A DNA stretch of 64,000 nt from Paragonimus westermani. Lineage: Eukaryota; Platyhelminthes; Trematoda; Plagiorchiida; Troglotrematidae. Below, piece by piece: positions 21,601 to 34,825 of the stretch (its first letter is position 1; every line of letters begins with the position of its first letter). The stretch is taken from positions 105,636 to 169,635 of the forward strand of contig QNGE01001295.1 in the NCBI GenBank assembly GCA_008508345.1. The letters are read 5' to 3'. A program made the translations under genes and the position numbers. The notes under the pieces are model-generated. The model was not told the origin of the DNA. It was given only the letters and a program-made list of their open reading frames with translations, and did not search any database.

Positions 21601-24600
21601 TTTGGTCAGTGTTTCAACCCCAAAACAGAATTGGAAACGAGATTTACGGTCTCCGAAGATTCAACGGATAATATAAGAGAAAGCATCAAAAATTCCATGC
21701 ACTCAAGACCAATAACAGATGGACCAGAATCAGTGAAAAAATGGAGGTACAATAAGTAACCCACTGTGCATTTGTGAGTGGAAGTATGCATTTTCCAAAA
21801 ATAGGTAAGTCATGTCTCGTGGTAAACGCAGCAGAATCCACGGTAAAAGGAGGTTCCAGCCACTTCACTCAGTGAACAGTTAAAAAGATTCGACACTGCT
21901 AGTGTCAACAATAGTGGAATGTTCGAGACACAGTTAACGGTGAATGATTGGAATGTATGGTGCGTAGAACCAACAGGACTGGCAAAAGCTACAGTGAGCG
22001 CAATGGACTGAAGGTCATATTGGAAACTGTTTCTAAAAGTCTGGACCGTTCACTACGGTAGACGGCTTGGACGTAGCCCATTCACCAATATTTATGGCAG
22101 TTGAACTTGGGAATTGAGCACGCAAGCCGTGAATGCCTGTGACTTTTGGGACAGCTGACTAAGCTGGGTATCTGACAGCCGTGGTGTGTTAGATAGAACG
22201 TTAGTGACCATGCTTCCTATCTTAATCCGTTCCCCTCTTGTTGGTTGGTCAAACTTCCACACTGAAAACCCGCCTGGTAGGAACTGCGAGTATTTCCCAC
22301 GAAAACTGAAATGGTCACTCGGATTATGCTTGTGGCAAGATATACCTCCAAAGAACACTAATGTTGACGCAATATTAAGGCCGGATGTCGTTTGCCTGTC
22401 GAAGCTTGCTCTCGCGAAGTTTCTCCCTCCTTAACTCCCACTGAAAGATCTCCGGTTACGCGCACCCTGGTTGCATTCGCCCTCCGCCCTTACCTGACTG
22501 TTTTATTTGGTCATGTTTAAATGAATAGCCGGCCTCGAAACCTGTAAATTTGGTGGATTTAATACAGAGAATTGTTGTCATTCTCCTCCGTATATTTTAT
22601 GATACTCTCCTCGTGCGTTAGCACCTTATCACTAAGCAGCCTGCCTTCACTACCGTATTCTTTTTTGGATCAGAATCGGTTGCTCAGTATGCTCAGAATT
22701 AAAAGGCGCCCGCTGCATTATAGATGCAAGTATTCTGGATACAGCTTATTAGCAGACTTCGCGAGTCAGTTGAGTGCAGCCCGAGAAATCATGTGACTTT
22801 AGGTGCTAACCATGTTTGTCAACTTCTTTTTGGAGCCTACCGAATGTGATCACCAACTGGCTGGGTCCTATTGGCTCATACTCTGCAGTGGCGGTACATA
22901 TCAAAACTGACATACGTGATGCGCGAATGCGTCCTCCTTTTTACTAACAATATGGAGCGATCCAGCTAACAACCGTGTCACAGTATTCCAGCCTTAGTCC
23001 ACTGTTGTCTTCTGCGCTCTTAAAATATTTTTCGATCTTCACTGATAGGTGTCTGAAACGGATGAACTATCCGCCGTCCCACATGTTAGTGTTACGATAA
23101 TCGTCCTCCTACTATCACACACGTTGTGTTTATAGTGGGGACCATCTAAGGTTACGGTGGGGTGGTTGTGGGGTACGGTGCCCTAGTTTATTTCTGTTTT
23201 TCACATATGTCCACCAGCAAACAATTGGACATACTCACATTTACTGTCAATTCTCCCTATTACCTGTTTGATTTACCTGAACGCATTCCATATTCTCCCG
23301 GATTTATTTTTGGGGATATTTACGTTAAACAAGATATTACCATGAAGATAACTGGTCATTTACTGTTCTGCTCTCGAGTATAGTTTCGCTCAGTATTTTC
23401 TTTACGCATGTGTAATTAGTTTGATGGAGTACACGATAAAACGCGCGTTTGTATCATGTTCGATAGTGAACCGGCGAATTAGTAGACGGCTTAATTGTTG
23501 CTCGTGATGGATTTCAGTGAGCACTGCTCAAATCCTTAACTCCGTTGGTGCACAACCGTTTGCACGATACGCCTACTTGGATGTGGTGGACGCTATGCGC
23601 AAATCTTCCAGGTGATGTAGACTTGGTTCTTGCTCACCTACTTCATCCCAGACCGGGTTACAAAGGGCGTTATTTTGTCGAGAACGTTGGGTGCTGAGGA
23701 GGTAAATATATTTCTGATATTGTTGTGAGTTTCCCTAGTTGATTTTCTCAGACAAATGTCTCCATAAGCGTTTTCACGATGTTACTAAATGCGCTATTTC
23801 CCAATCTTCTGTGTGTATCAGGGATACACGGACATTGTTGAAGTGACTATGGTCGGTCATACTGCCAGCAGTTGGACCTGGGAAGTATGCTCACTTTGGA
23901 GGTTGGAAGTGCCTAGAGAGTCTGCTAACTGGTCTCTCAAATCTGGTTGTCCATCTCAAAGTGGAGGGCGTAGATGCATTCAATTTTCCACGTTACCAAC
24001 CGCGCCCTATTTTTTGCCACGCTGTCGACACAATTTTCACCTCCCTTCACACTGATGGCAATTATGATGGAACCGATGATGCTTCAAATTTTGAGGGGCT
24101 TTTCCTGCATTTCATTTCTTGAACTGAATCTTTATTACCTGAAGAATTTATGCAGGCTAATTGTGAATTTCCTCTAAAGCACTCTCCCACCCCTATTACT
24201 TGGAATAACATTGCTAGGTCTCTTGCGTAGCAATGCATCTTCTATGGTAGATATTACGGCTGTGCCCAGTGTACACAGAAGGGTTTAGTTAGTAGTAACG
24301 AGGTAATTTTACCCATTGCTGTTGCTCTTGTGTGCATGGATGACATGTTTCGACGTGATGTGTTTAGTTGGGTGTCTCCGTTCACCGAAAACCATGAGGA
24401 AATGCCGTGCTTTCCTCTCGTCTTCAAAACGTTTCGCGTAACACATTTAGTTTCAAAGCGTTTCAGCTAATCTTCAATATTCCATCATATAAAGTTTACT
24501 AGCTGAGACGCCGTATACGGTAGTGGGGAATCATAATTCCAATTGGCTGGAATTCAGAACTAGTTTTTGCACAGTAGCGATAACGCAGAAATCGTAGTGT

Positions 24601-24650
24601 TATCCGCATTGCATACAGCGTAATTATTTATGCAGTTAAGCGGATGAAAG
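18661..24650. other. About 6 kb without a recognisable feature
   Basis: Only short frames on both strands, none with a motif or consistent protein-like composition. A stretch at 20040-20284 on the + strand has two overlapping frames with mixed composition and may be part of an old repeat. 23780-24240 precedes the gypsy pol relic and might hold its gag or protease remains, but I cannot read any motif there. Confidence 0.5.
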
Positions 24651-26230
24651 TTGGTCTCCGTCCACATCAGCGACATAATGGTTGCAGAAATGCATGCTTC
24701 TTACTTACAGGGAGACGTCGTGCTCCTCAACCATGACGGCGCTATCACCAACACAATCAAACATGTGCTTGGTCTTTCCAGCGCAGGTCTTCCGGGGCAC
24801 CGCATTTTTAAGGGAGGCTTCAGGCCACTTCCAGGAGAAGTATCGTAAGTGTGAGATGCTTACTCCCCATGTCTGCCAGAAAAGTCCGTCGGTTTTTGAT
24901 AACCCTCTGTTAACTTTGCCACGTTATCTCCGATTTTCCCGATGCGTTGAAGCTACTGACTGATCTATCGTGAGGTAAATCTAAAGTGTTCGTTTTCATC
25001 CCAGAGATTACCCTTGCTTTCGAATCTGTCCAGCAGATGTTAAATACCACCCTTATTCTCTACTTTATCCCAGACGAAAAGCAGCAGCTGGTTTTTAAGG
25101 CTCACGCTTTTAAATCTGTTGCCAGCACCGTTTTGTCACAAGTCCTTGACATTTAAGATCAACTGCATGTTACAAGCTGCCCAAAAATTTAAGTGTTCTC
25201 AAAATCAGCAATGATCTGTGGACTCTGCTGCGTCCGAGATTATTAGCACAGTCAACTACAAGGCATTGTGCACATGCAAAGAACTGCTGGACCTCGCTGC
25301 CAGAAAATTTCGGAGAATACACGGAGCTTCATCGTTCCCTACTCACTGACCTGAAATTGTTGTAGTACGTTTGTAATCTTTCTCATGATTGGTATTCGCG
25401 GAGAGAACCCCGTCGCCTAGACTGTTTGTCTAAGTTCACGGCTGACTTTCTTCATATCGACAGTCAAGTCAACCTGATCGCAGACGTCTCTTTTAGTTGC
25501 CTGCAGTAACTCACCGTTCAGAGGCCACTGATCTAGTGAAATGAAACGAAACGGAATTTATCCACTTGCGTTCTTACCCGTCATTAGCATTTTCTTCTCT
25601 GCCATTTTTCACTGTCTGTGATACCCCGACCGGTTGACTCTACCAATTACCAACTAAGTGTTTTCAATAATCCAAACTGTGTCTCTCACCCCAACTTTCC
25701 CTCTACCGTTAAATTCATCGCAAACAATCCATTTGGCCAAAAATACACACTGCCCGTCTTGTCAAGGAGGCAAGATACATCGCCATACTATCACTGCACT
25801 TGGACCTTTACTGTGCAAGACGCCTGCCCCAAGCACCTAAATGTGGACCTGATAGGCTAACTCTCCTGTGAATGACTTCATTCATTTGTCCACTTGCACT
25901 GATCGTGTCACCCACTGGCCAAACATAACACCAACAAAAGAAATCGTGGCCAAGAACACCACACAGACGTTTGTGAAAGCTTGAGTATCCCCATTCAGCG
26001 CGCCCACTTTCACGGTTGTTGATTGCGATCCTCAGACCGTACCCAATACGTCTCGGGATCCACATGATCTACTTGGTTATACTCACTCTTGAACAACTCT
26101 GTGTCATCCCGTCGCCATTGAACAATTGGAAATTTGTTCCTGACAACTACCAATGGGTGCATGAGTAGATCTTGTCGGAGGTGTGTACATGTGATTAGAA
26201 AGACGAAAGACCCTTGCACTGTGAGTAGTA
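24650..26230 (+). pseudogene. Gypsy pol relic, third lineage (CsRn1/Boudicca-like)
   Basis: Heavily decayed RT end, RNase H and integrase, readable only by jumping frames. RT C-terminus: GHRIFKGGFRPLPGEV (near 24800) and the PEKVRRFL link (near 24875). RNase H approach: FVFIPEITLAFESVQQML (near 24990). RNase H end: PRRLDCLSKFTADFLHID (near 25408). Integrase: CQGGKIHRHTITALGP (near 25765), WPNITPTKEIVAKNT (near 25917) and a YHP-like segment (near 26105). The RHT...PLGTF-type integrase wording is known from the CsRn1 clade of flukes; that assignment is an inference. No LTRs are recognised. Confidence 0.7.
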
Positions 26231-26469
26231 TCAAATTGTCTTGCCCTTCTTTTCCTTAAAGTACAGGATTCCACAGGCTGAGTCGGTGTTCTTATTTGGA
26301 TGCTTACTCCGTTAGTGAAAATCAAGCAAGATATTTTTCGGCTGAACTGTTTAAACAAGTATCGCCCCAAAGTTTGAATGATTGCCGGATACGTAATTAC
26401 TCAAGAAGCTAAATATCACCAATAAGAAGTGTAATCAATTGGGGTTAACAGGGCAGTTACTGTGTCTCC

Positions 26470-26745
26470 ACTCGAGACGAGCGGGCGAACTGATCACTAC
26501 TCACAAGCCAGAGTGGTTGAGCGTTCAGATGTGATAATTCGGTCGTGCCTAATGTGAGGTCAATGGCGCAGTGGTTAACACGGTTGCCTCATGATTGGAA
26601 TGGCCGGAGTTAAAATCCCGGCCGTGGCAAGGATATGCACTACTGACGAGCTCTACTGAGAGCGAAACTCGAGTCTAGTGCTTGTTTTCGAAAGAGGCTG
26701 GTTGGAAAGTTTAAATATGAGTGAAGGTCAACTTGAAAATTCTTT
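26470..26745 (+). mobile_element. tRNA-derived SINE with hammerhead, copy S2 (best copy)
   Basis: Partner of S1 at 11815-12095. A box TGGCGCAGTGG (26564-26574) matches the pol III consensus; the B-box-like segment GAGTTAAAATCCC lies at 26607-26619; the hammerhead follows at 26637. Between 26490 and 26560 a second A-box-like run (AGAGTGGTTGAGCG, near 26509) is also conserved between copies. Such elements are transcribed by RNA polymerase III and copied by a partner's RT. The unit length of about 275 bp is similar to that of the schistosome Sm-alpha SINE. Confidence 0.85.
26637..26681 (+). ncRNA. Hammerhead ribozyme, copy S2 (consensus core)
   Basis: Helix I: GCACTA (26637-26642) with TAGTGC (26676-26681), six pairs. 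Core CTGACGA (26643-26649) fits CUGANGA. Helix II: GCTCT (26650-26654) with AGAGC (26659-26663), five pairs, loop ACTG. Core GAAA (26664-26667). Helix III is a minimal self-complementary stretch (26667-26674), as in mini-hammerheads that work better as dimers. Cleavage triplet GTC (26673-26675), so the predicted cut is between 26675 and 26676. All conserved core bases are present. The type and small helix III match hammerheads of SINE and Penelope-like elements. Confidence 0.92.
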
Positions 26746-26749
26746 TTTG

Positions 26750-29700
26750 CACGGCGAATGACCTATGATGTTGAGCGAAATGCTTTCTGTCCATAATTAT
26801 CGGACCGATAAGCTGGTTATACTGTGAGCTCTTCAAATAAAACCGTTGACGCGCTACCATAGTAGAATTCCAGTGATAGCCCGATTGAGGTTCCAGGAGT
26901 TGTACTTTGGGTTCTCATTACACATATGGACTAATAGATTGAACAAGACTGTCAGAATCGTTCATCGTTCACACAAAGTGAGTATTATGCTGTTGGTTAG
27001 CAGCTGACTGACCCACAAGGTTCCACAACGACTTTTTAGGACTGAGCTATCACCGAACACGTCTGGTGGTCATCAATGTCTACAAAAATGGTACGTAATT
27101 CAAAACCCAGCAAAGCTAACTACGGAAGCATTTTAGAACCAGGAGAGATAATGATTAAAGAACAGGACTCTGAGGTCATCACCACTGCCTTCAAAAACTG
27201 TTGCCTGCAGCCGAACATTCGATTCATGTGATCTGTCAGTGTGTCATCCTCACTCGAACCCCCGAGCTGAGAACTAAGTGATGGACAGCCCCTGTTCAGA
27301 ACAGATCAGGTGGTAAACTACTGGAAGGACCCAAGTTCAATCAAAAAGTGAGGATAACATCCAACACCACGACTCATGTTGCAAGCAAGCAAGAGGGATG
27401 TAACCTAAAAATAGAAATCTAAAGTACTCTAAGATACAGTGCTTGTGCGCGATACTTCAGGATCGGTGTATTTCCAAGTTAATTTGTGGAAAGTATCCTA
27501 CGTCTGAGCACGACACACTTAAGTGTTATGGAGCAAAATGATCTCAATCTTTAAGTTACAAAGCCTGCTTTCAAAGAAAAACGCTGTCCAATCAGAAGAA
27601 GACAGAATTTACCGAATGTCCCTGTGGCAGTCTTCAGTATTAATTTTACACACGTGACATTTAATTAGAAGGGATCAGTGAACGCTTAGTGGTAGTGATT
27701 ACTACCAGCGACGCATGTTCTCAAGACGTCTGACTATTAACTACCTGTAGACCAACATGTATGCTATCTACCCTGGATTTTTCTCACCAGAACATATCTT
27801 CATTTTTTCCCGTTGTTTTTTGTTTCCATGTGTATAATCAGTTGGATGGGTCCAGTGGTTCTTGAGCAAAAGCCAGCTGTTTAACTTAGAATTGGCTGTT
27901 CAATTTCTATCGGTACAACTTTCTCTGGATGAATTCAGTGCATTTTGCAGAGTTTACAACAGATGACCAGAATGGCGATCATTCACTCAACATAATCACA
28001 CATCATATTCTGACTGCTTTGTTGTATTTGTAAAATACTCATTCGCTTTTTTCGATAAGCATTCTGGTGTATGAAAACCCTGAAATAATGTGACAAACGC
28101 TTTTATCATCCAGACCACAAGACAAGAAGATTTTTAGTGACCGAACAGAATCGCCATAATAAAAGATCAGATGAAATGCCGTGTCCGACGCCGATACACC
28201 AAATTTCCATTGAACCAATTGGGAGAGATTGATCCAGTAACTCCCTGATAATATGCCGTGTAGGTTATGTCCACTGTTTTAATTTACTATAAACTACGTT
28301 CAGTCGGTCTGTCCGTTTTCGTTTTTCACCGTACAAACCACAAGTGCAGTTTGGTGCTCATTAACCAGCCCCATCTTTAAGTATGATCAATATAAAACCC
28401 TTCCAAAGAATTGTTCACCCCAATAATGTGTATGAATTCGTCTAAGTTAATACTGTGTGTATTTGAGTGTACAGCAGACGTAATTAACAAGACAAATTCA
28501 TTTCGTTCACAGTAGGCTATACATGTTACCAATCACAATACTGCGTAAAGCTGAGTAGACACGAAGTAGATTCAGCTGTGTACTGATTTTTGCTTTCGCT
28601 TCCAAAATTATGATCATCTTCTGTTGAACTTCGACTTACCCGGTACTTATTCGACCCAAGTGGAAACGGTGTTTACAAAAACGCCAAGTGAGACATCCAG
28701 TTACAGGATGTATTGGATCTAAACGCTATATACAGTTCAGGTGTGAATACGAAATCAAGAAGTGATAAGAAATGAAAACAGCCGACTCACAGTAGTTCGT
28801 GAAGGCGCATCGTTTAGAGCTCCACCTCACGGAATGAAGTATCCAATCGATCTATCGTATAGTTCAATGTAACATTAGTAGTCGCAACGGAGATAATTCC
28901 GACGACCGATGAATTTGGGAATGTGCTGAAATAAATGCGGATTCCGTTAGCCGTTAACTCTCCCAAAATCCGTACACACGTGACCACGAACACAGAGGGC
29001 GAACACAGGGCTCGCGACCTTGGAAGAGTGTATTTCGTTAATTAAATCAACTCACATGATTTAAACAAGTGTATATGTGAATTTCAAACAGGTGAAAGTG
29101 TGAGAAACAATGAGAATTGTGCTGTACAAAACGCTACAAGGATAACCTTTGTTCTGTGTTGACTCTCCTAAACGTACATTTACGGATGAAAGTAAACTGA
29201 ATAAAAACCGGTCACTAAACATCCAGGTAGACAATTACATTCCAAACTGACTGTGCATATATTCTGAGGGTGCTATTGCGGACGCACACTCGTAGCAGCA
29301 TACGTATAAAAATTCACCAAACCTTTTACAAACAAACAAAAAAAGTTTTGCACAAGAAATGTGTCGTCAACTTCAATTCCACATTAATTCTATCAGTTTC
29401 TACAATCAAGTGACTGTCGCTCGTAGAGTCCTAAGGATGATGTTGTTTGCGTCAGACTAAAGTAAATGCTGCTCCTAGACACTATCCAACAAACGCACGC
29501 CGTAAACCGACCAGTTGGTTTTTACTTCCAGTCCTACCCAGGCCACGCGAAAAGTGTACTCAACGACGGGCTTTAGGTTGATGCCTATGCATTTAGATCA
29601 ATACATCATTCAGATTGTTAGCTTGACGTTTTTCTAAAACCAGCTAGCAAACAGAACCATTACTGTCGCGTTGTTCTAGCCACACAATTGCATTATAACA

Positions 29701-32700
29701 ATGGCACGACTTATCGAAGGTGGACAGTCTCCAAAGACCATTTTGCAGCAGGGAAATTTAACAGTTTGCCTGAATCAGATTACACAGTACGCATAGTTGA
29801 GACAACAACGGAGTTCAAAAATCCCACTTGATCGAGAAAAAGACCACCTCACCCCTACGGACCTGTACAACTTTCACGAGTCTCAGTGCGCTTCATTGTT
29901 CAATATCGACACGATCACACATCTGCCGTTTCCCACAACTCCTTCTGTTCGCACTTTTGCACTGTTATACACTGTTTAACATAGTGCACGTTTTCAACAA
30001 CATAGAAACAGGAAGGCTCATCCAAGAGGTATTATTTTCCTGGTTGTTCGTGCTTACATTCCCCGTATATCACAGTCGAATGGATAGTTGAGATGGGCGT
30101 GAGTACCAACAATCATCAAGCACGGTCTCACAGAGAATTCCACGAGCTGTTGGACCTATGGATTACCAGTAAAATGGTTGATGACTGTCTAGCCACCACT
30201 GGGTTTCCTCAACATCATGTACACCGGCAACCAGTATCCACGGTCCATGAACAGGTGTTAGAATTGCAATACACATTAATTTACTGAACTAAAAGGACTA
30301 AGATGGCAGGTGGTTATGTGAATGTGAGAGAAAATGAATGTAATATTTAAGTTTCTTTGACCTCCGATGACTGTGATCTCGTGGACAATAGATAAACGTT
30401 CGGGTGGCCATTTCAACAGTTAAGTGCAAGTCGTGAGTTTGATTCACCAACCTGCATGGAACAGACGTGAACGGTTGTTGACCATTTCGCTTGTGTTCAG
30501 TGGAGCATTTGTTTGCGCAAATAAATTTCTCCCTCTTGTATAACCAATTGAGTTTGTCCAAAAACCCATCGACACCGCTTGAAAATGAGATGGAGGGACA
30601 AGCCGACAACCATCATTTCGTCAACAAAAAATCTACTAACAATCTTTTGAGGAGAAAAGTACGATACTTTTCAGGTGATTCACGACGGTTCGCAGGGAAG
30701 TGCTAGTGTTGTGTATCCAGAAGGCGGACGACACAAAGGTTGTTTTACTGGAGAAACGAATAGACTACTTAAGCCTCTCAACGGGACTAGAAACAAAAAC
30801 ACTCATTTGCACACCGCACACTTCTGAGAACGCTCAAGTCGCTTTGGACACGATGTCTCAGTTCCGTCATGTGGCGACAGCCATTATGTCATTTTGCCTT
30901 CCAACGATCCTTCCCATATGTCTACCGTATTTATCCCGCGATCATTTCGATCCATCCGGCTACTGAATAGTTGTGTGAGTAGTACGCTGCGACCGTCTAT
31001 CCTGACTACGCTATTATACTAATCATCTGTCCTACCCATTGATTTATTCATCTCTCATTATCTATCTACTTAACAGAATCCACTGATGTTTTAATTTACA
31101 AAAACCACCCCCTATAGTTACAACCTCAAAATTTGAAGTGATACAAAACCTTGAGTCCGCAATGTTACGTTTTTAGGTTGGGTTGGGGCTTCGTCTCCAT
31201 AGTTTCAGATGACTGGTTATAATGTGGACACGCACCTCTCAACAAAACGCAACATCTTAACAGTTGTACTTTGAACGACAAGCTACACTGTGCACGAAGA
31301 AAAAGACGCCGACGACGAGCGGTCGTGCCGAGCCACACATCCACACTCGGCAAAAGAGTAGCAGACACAATATAAAGAGCATGGAATAGTAAGCAGTCAA
31401 CGGAGGATGGATGACGACTACATACTCCGGTTCACACACGTACCATAGGAAAATCAATATATCTTGCTGATTAGTCATTTAATGCGATGCGCCTCACTGG
31501 CATTCTGCGTTGACCGATCGATTGAGCAGCTGTGATACGGAAGGAAGCCACGCTGCACTCCGTCCGAATCTTGGGTCATTGTGTAGCTACAGCGTATCGA
31601 TGATGTGCTTACGTTCTTTCCCGATTTTATATCTGCTTCAATAACAGACGATCACCAAAACACAACGTGTATCGTTGGACCAAGACAATCTACGGCAGCA
31701 TTATCCGTAAAAATGATCTCTCCAGGTAGTCAACTAATAACACAGCCGTAGATGAGACACAGATCAATACATTTATTTTTGTTAGGCCTGTCGAACAGCC
31801 TCTTTACTGATTTGAGTTTTCACTGAGCTCCCAGATCTAAACCGAGCTACCGTATCGTGAGAACTGCTACATCGACCGGAAGCCGTGGAATGGGTAGAAA
31901 ATCGTGAGCCAAGATCCAGGGGAGACGTATGCTAAGATGGCGTCACTCAACCCTTAAATTATACTGTGCTGCTCATCGCGAAAATCAGTTTCCATTGACC
32001 TAATGTTACGGTTGTTCAACACTGAACATCCTGGGGACGTGCTCCCATCACAGAAGCAAATATTTAATATGCGATGAAGGCCACAACACAATGCACTGAT
32101 CAATCATTTACTCGCTTCGCACCGAAGTACCCATGTACTTCAACGAAGGGAAGATTGTATCGCAAGAGCGGAGTCTAGTACACCAATCTGAAACGGCAGG
32201 AGTGTGCTAAGATTCAATGAGATTCACACTGTTGGAAACCAAGACAAATTAACACGACGGTTTTGCTAGATAAAAGCAAATAGGCGATCTCTTGGAATCT
32301 TCCACATTCATGGAAGTAGGTCCGCTTGGCTCTATGGTCCAATCCACAGGACTTTGCTCTTAACCAAGTGGAACACATTCCCTTGCAGTCGATTCGCCAA
32401 GAAGTAGTCAAGTCAACCAAAAATTTCGTTCGCCCGAAGGATTGCAATTCGAAATAAAAATATAGCCCGAGATAAAACTGTTCAGGCTTGGCGGAATTCG
32501 TTTCCGGATTAGCCTGTCACAGTGACCGGATCCAAAAGAGGTCTGCGCATAACTATCACCACAACTGTTTTGTACCGCACCACTTAGCGTTTCACTTACG
32601 CACCTCGTATTCAGATTAAACCTCGAGGATTAGAACCAATAGGCGTGTGAGTGAAGGCTTTTATGGTCGAGCTGACCAACACTGGATAATCAGATGGTAA

Positions 32701-34825
32701 GGTAGTGAGAAAGTGAAACACTAACCCATGGAACCGAAAAATTAGGAGACTTCAATGTTAACATCTGAGCCAGAAACAAGGATATTGAAAGTATGGGACG
32801 TGTTTCAACGCAAGAGTATACACTGACTTCCCCCATACAGAATTACGGAGGACGAAGATTTAAACCTGTGTTGAGAATCAAACGAGGTTTAGTGTACAGT
32901 TCACCAACAAAACTGAGGAAAAAAGAAACTAGGCTGTTATGATCCAAGTTTCTAAGAGGCGTGGGCGATTTACCGAGTTATGGAAAAAAAGTATACAATT
33001 GACGTAATGATGATCCAATCGTTGACGATGTACCATGAGCACGTTGATGACCTACCAACCTGAGGAGGCCAGCGCACTCGAACCTCAATTATCGAAACGT
33101 CATCTGGTTATGTCACCACGAATTGTGGCATCCAAAGTTCCCTTGCTCACCAAGCGGTGGAACTCACGATAACACAAATGAACTAGATGAAATTCCGGAT
33201 GCCAGTCCCGGTCAGTCAACTTCAAGACTACGTCTTCCCGTAATCTGAGACCAATATTACAGCAAGAGATTTGTCTGCCCTGGTGGCTTCTGGCCACCAG
33301 GGTACCAACGTGTCCCATTCAATGAAGCCGATTACGCATCAGCATGGCTTCAATCTTGTCCGCGTTTGCTCAGCGAAACATCAGTGTTTTTGACCACGTT
33401 CGACCACCGATTACCCCAGAAGCATCGTAGAATCAGTCCAGATACATACAAGCAGCAAATTAATCCCAAGACGAACTCTGCCATATTCATTGAAAGATAA
33501 GTCACGGTTAAACACTAAAAACAATGTAGGAAACCGCTGAGTTGATGTAAGACGTCACGTACGACTTAAGCTTGTCATAGAAGTTGAGGTGGATTGAGGT
33601 AATCCAGAAAAAGGAGGGAATGTGATCACAAAGGATTTTATCAGTGAACTTGATCCAAACACCACCGCGTTTCGTAGAAGCACACTCGGCTAGGACTGAA
33701 TGGGAAACATACCTGCACTTAGAAGAATGGTTGGTCAAACAATTAGTACACAGCTAAGGGTGATGCGCCATCCCTATTGATTCTGAACGGGCTTAACAAT
33801 GAGTAGTTGTAGAATAAAGTGTCAACGTTTCATGCATTGTATACAAGCGCGCCACCACGTTGAATTTTTCAAGGTTAACAATCTCTCCAACACATACTGC
33901 TGCATTCGCGTCTCAAAAGCACCTTGTTACTACTAGTGTTGTCAGAATAATGTTCGAAAGACACTGCAGAAAGATGATGACTAGTCAGAGAAAATGTCTC
34001 CCACTAGATGGCCTGCGTGAAAAATCGACCTCTTAAGCAACTCGCAAATTCTAAGCCGATATTGGGACTTGATGACTAACAGAATTTGTACTGGAAGTGC
34101 TCTGTAGCTCCCGTAGCCTACCCTTTCCCGTAGGTTAGTCGAAGCTGTTCGAATACTAACGGAGAAAAGATTGCCAGCCAAATTTGTTGATGCGAAACAC
34201 CTGTTGTTTTTTCCAGCAGCACAAGTCTAGCGAGGTTGCAAATGGCCTCCTTTCAATAGCCTGCGAACTAATAACTGAGATAACTTAGACCTCGAGAGAT
34301 GGTGTTTGGGCCGTTGAAATCCATCATAAGTATCTCGCACGAACAATCATGCTCGTTAGTGTGTGGACCAGCCCACGGGAAACTGTCATCAAGCCGGTCT
34401 ATTAAGACTGGCACTTACGAAACCCGTTCTGCTAGTTGGGTTTTCACACACCCAATCTCATATGCCACGCATGCTCCTCGGTAGGCTAATATTAACGTAA
34501 CTTAAACAGTCAGGAACATCCGCAATTTGAAATTATATTTACCCCAAACATCACAGCATTCATCACAAGCCGCCGTCAACATTTAGTGGTTCAAAAGGCA
34601 GACAGTTGCAATAAACTGCAGTGCATCATTTTGGACAGACAGTTAGCTACACGACAGAATGCCAGTTCAATAATTCACGGGTGATACTGCATTGAAAATT
34701 CACTCCGAGCAAAGTAGTACAAGGCAAAATAAAGACTCGCTGTACAAACAAGTGAATTCGCGAAGATGTAGACGTCGAGGAAAAGAATAGGAAATCCGAG
34801 TGAAAAAATAAGTAGAAAGCGATGG
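26750..34825. other. About 8 kb without a recognisable feature
   Basis: No frame here shows a motif or convincing exon. Overlapping frames near 29797-30290 and 30491-30966 on the + strand and scattered minus-strand frames have no family resemblance that I can see. A GTTTGATTCACC segment near 30437 resembles a B box, without a matching A box. Confidence 0.5.
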
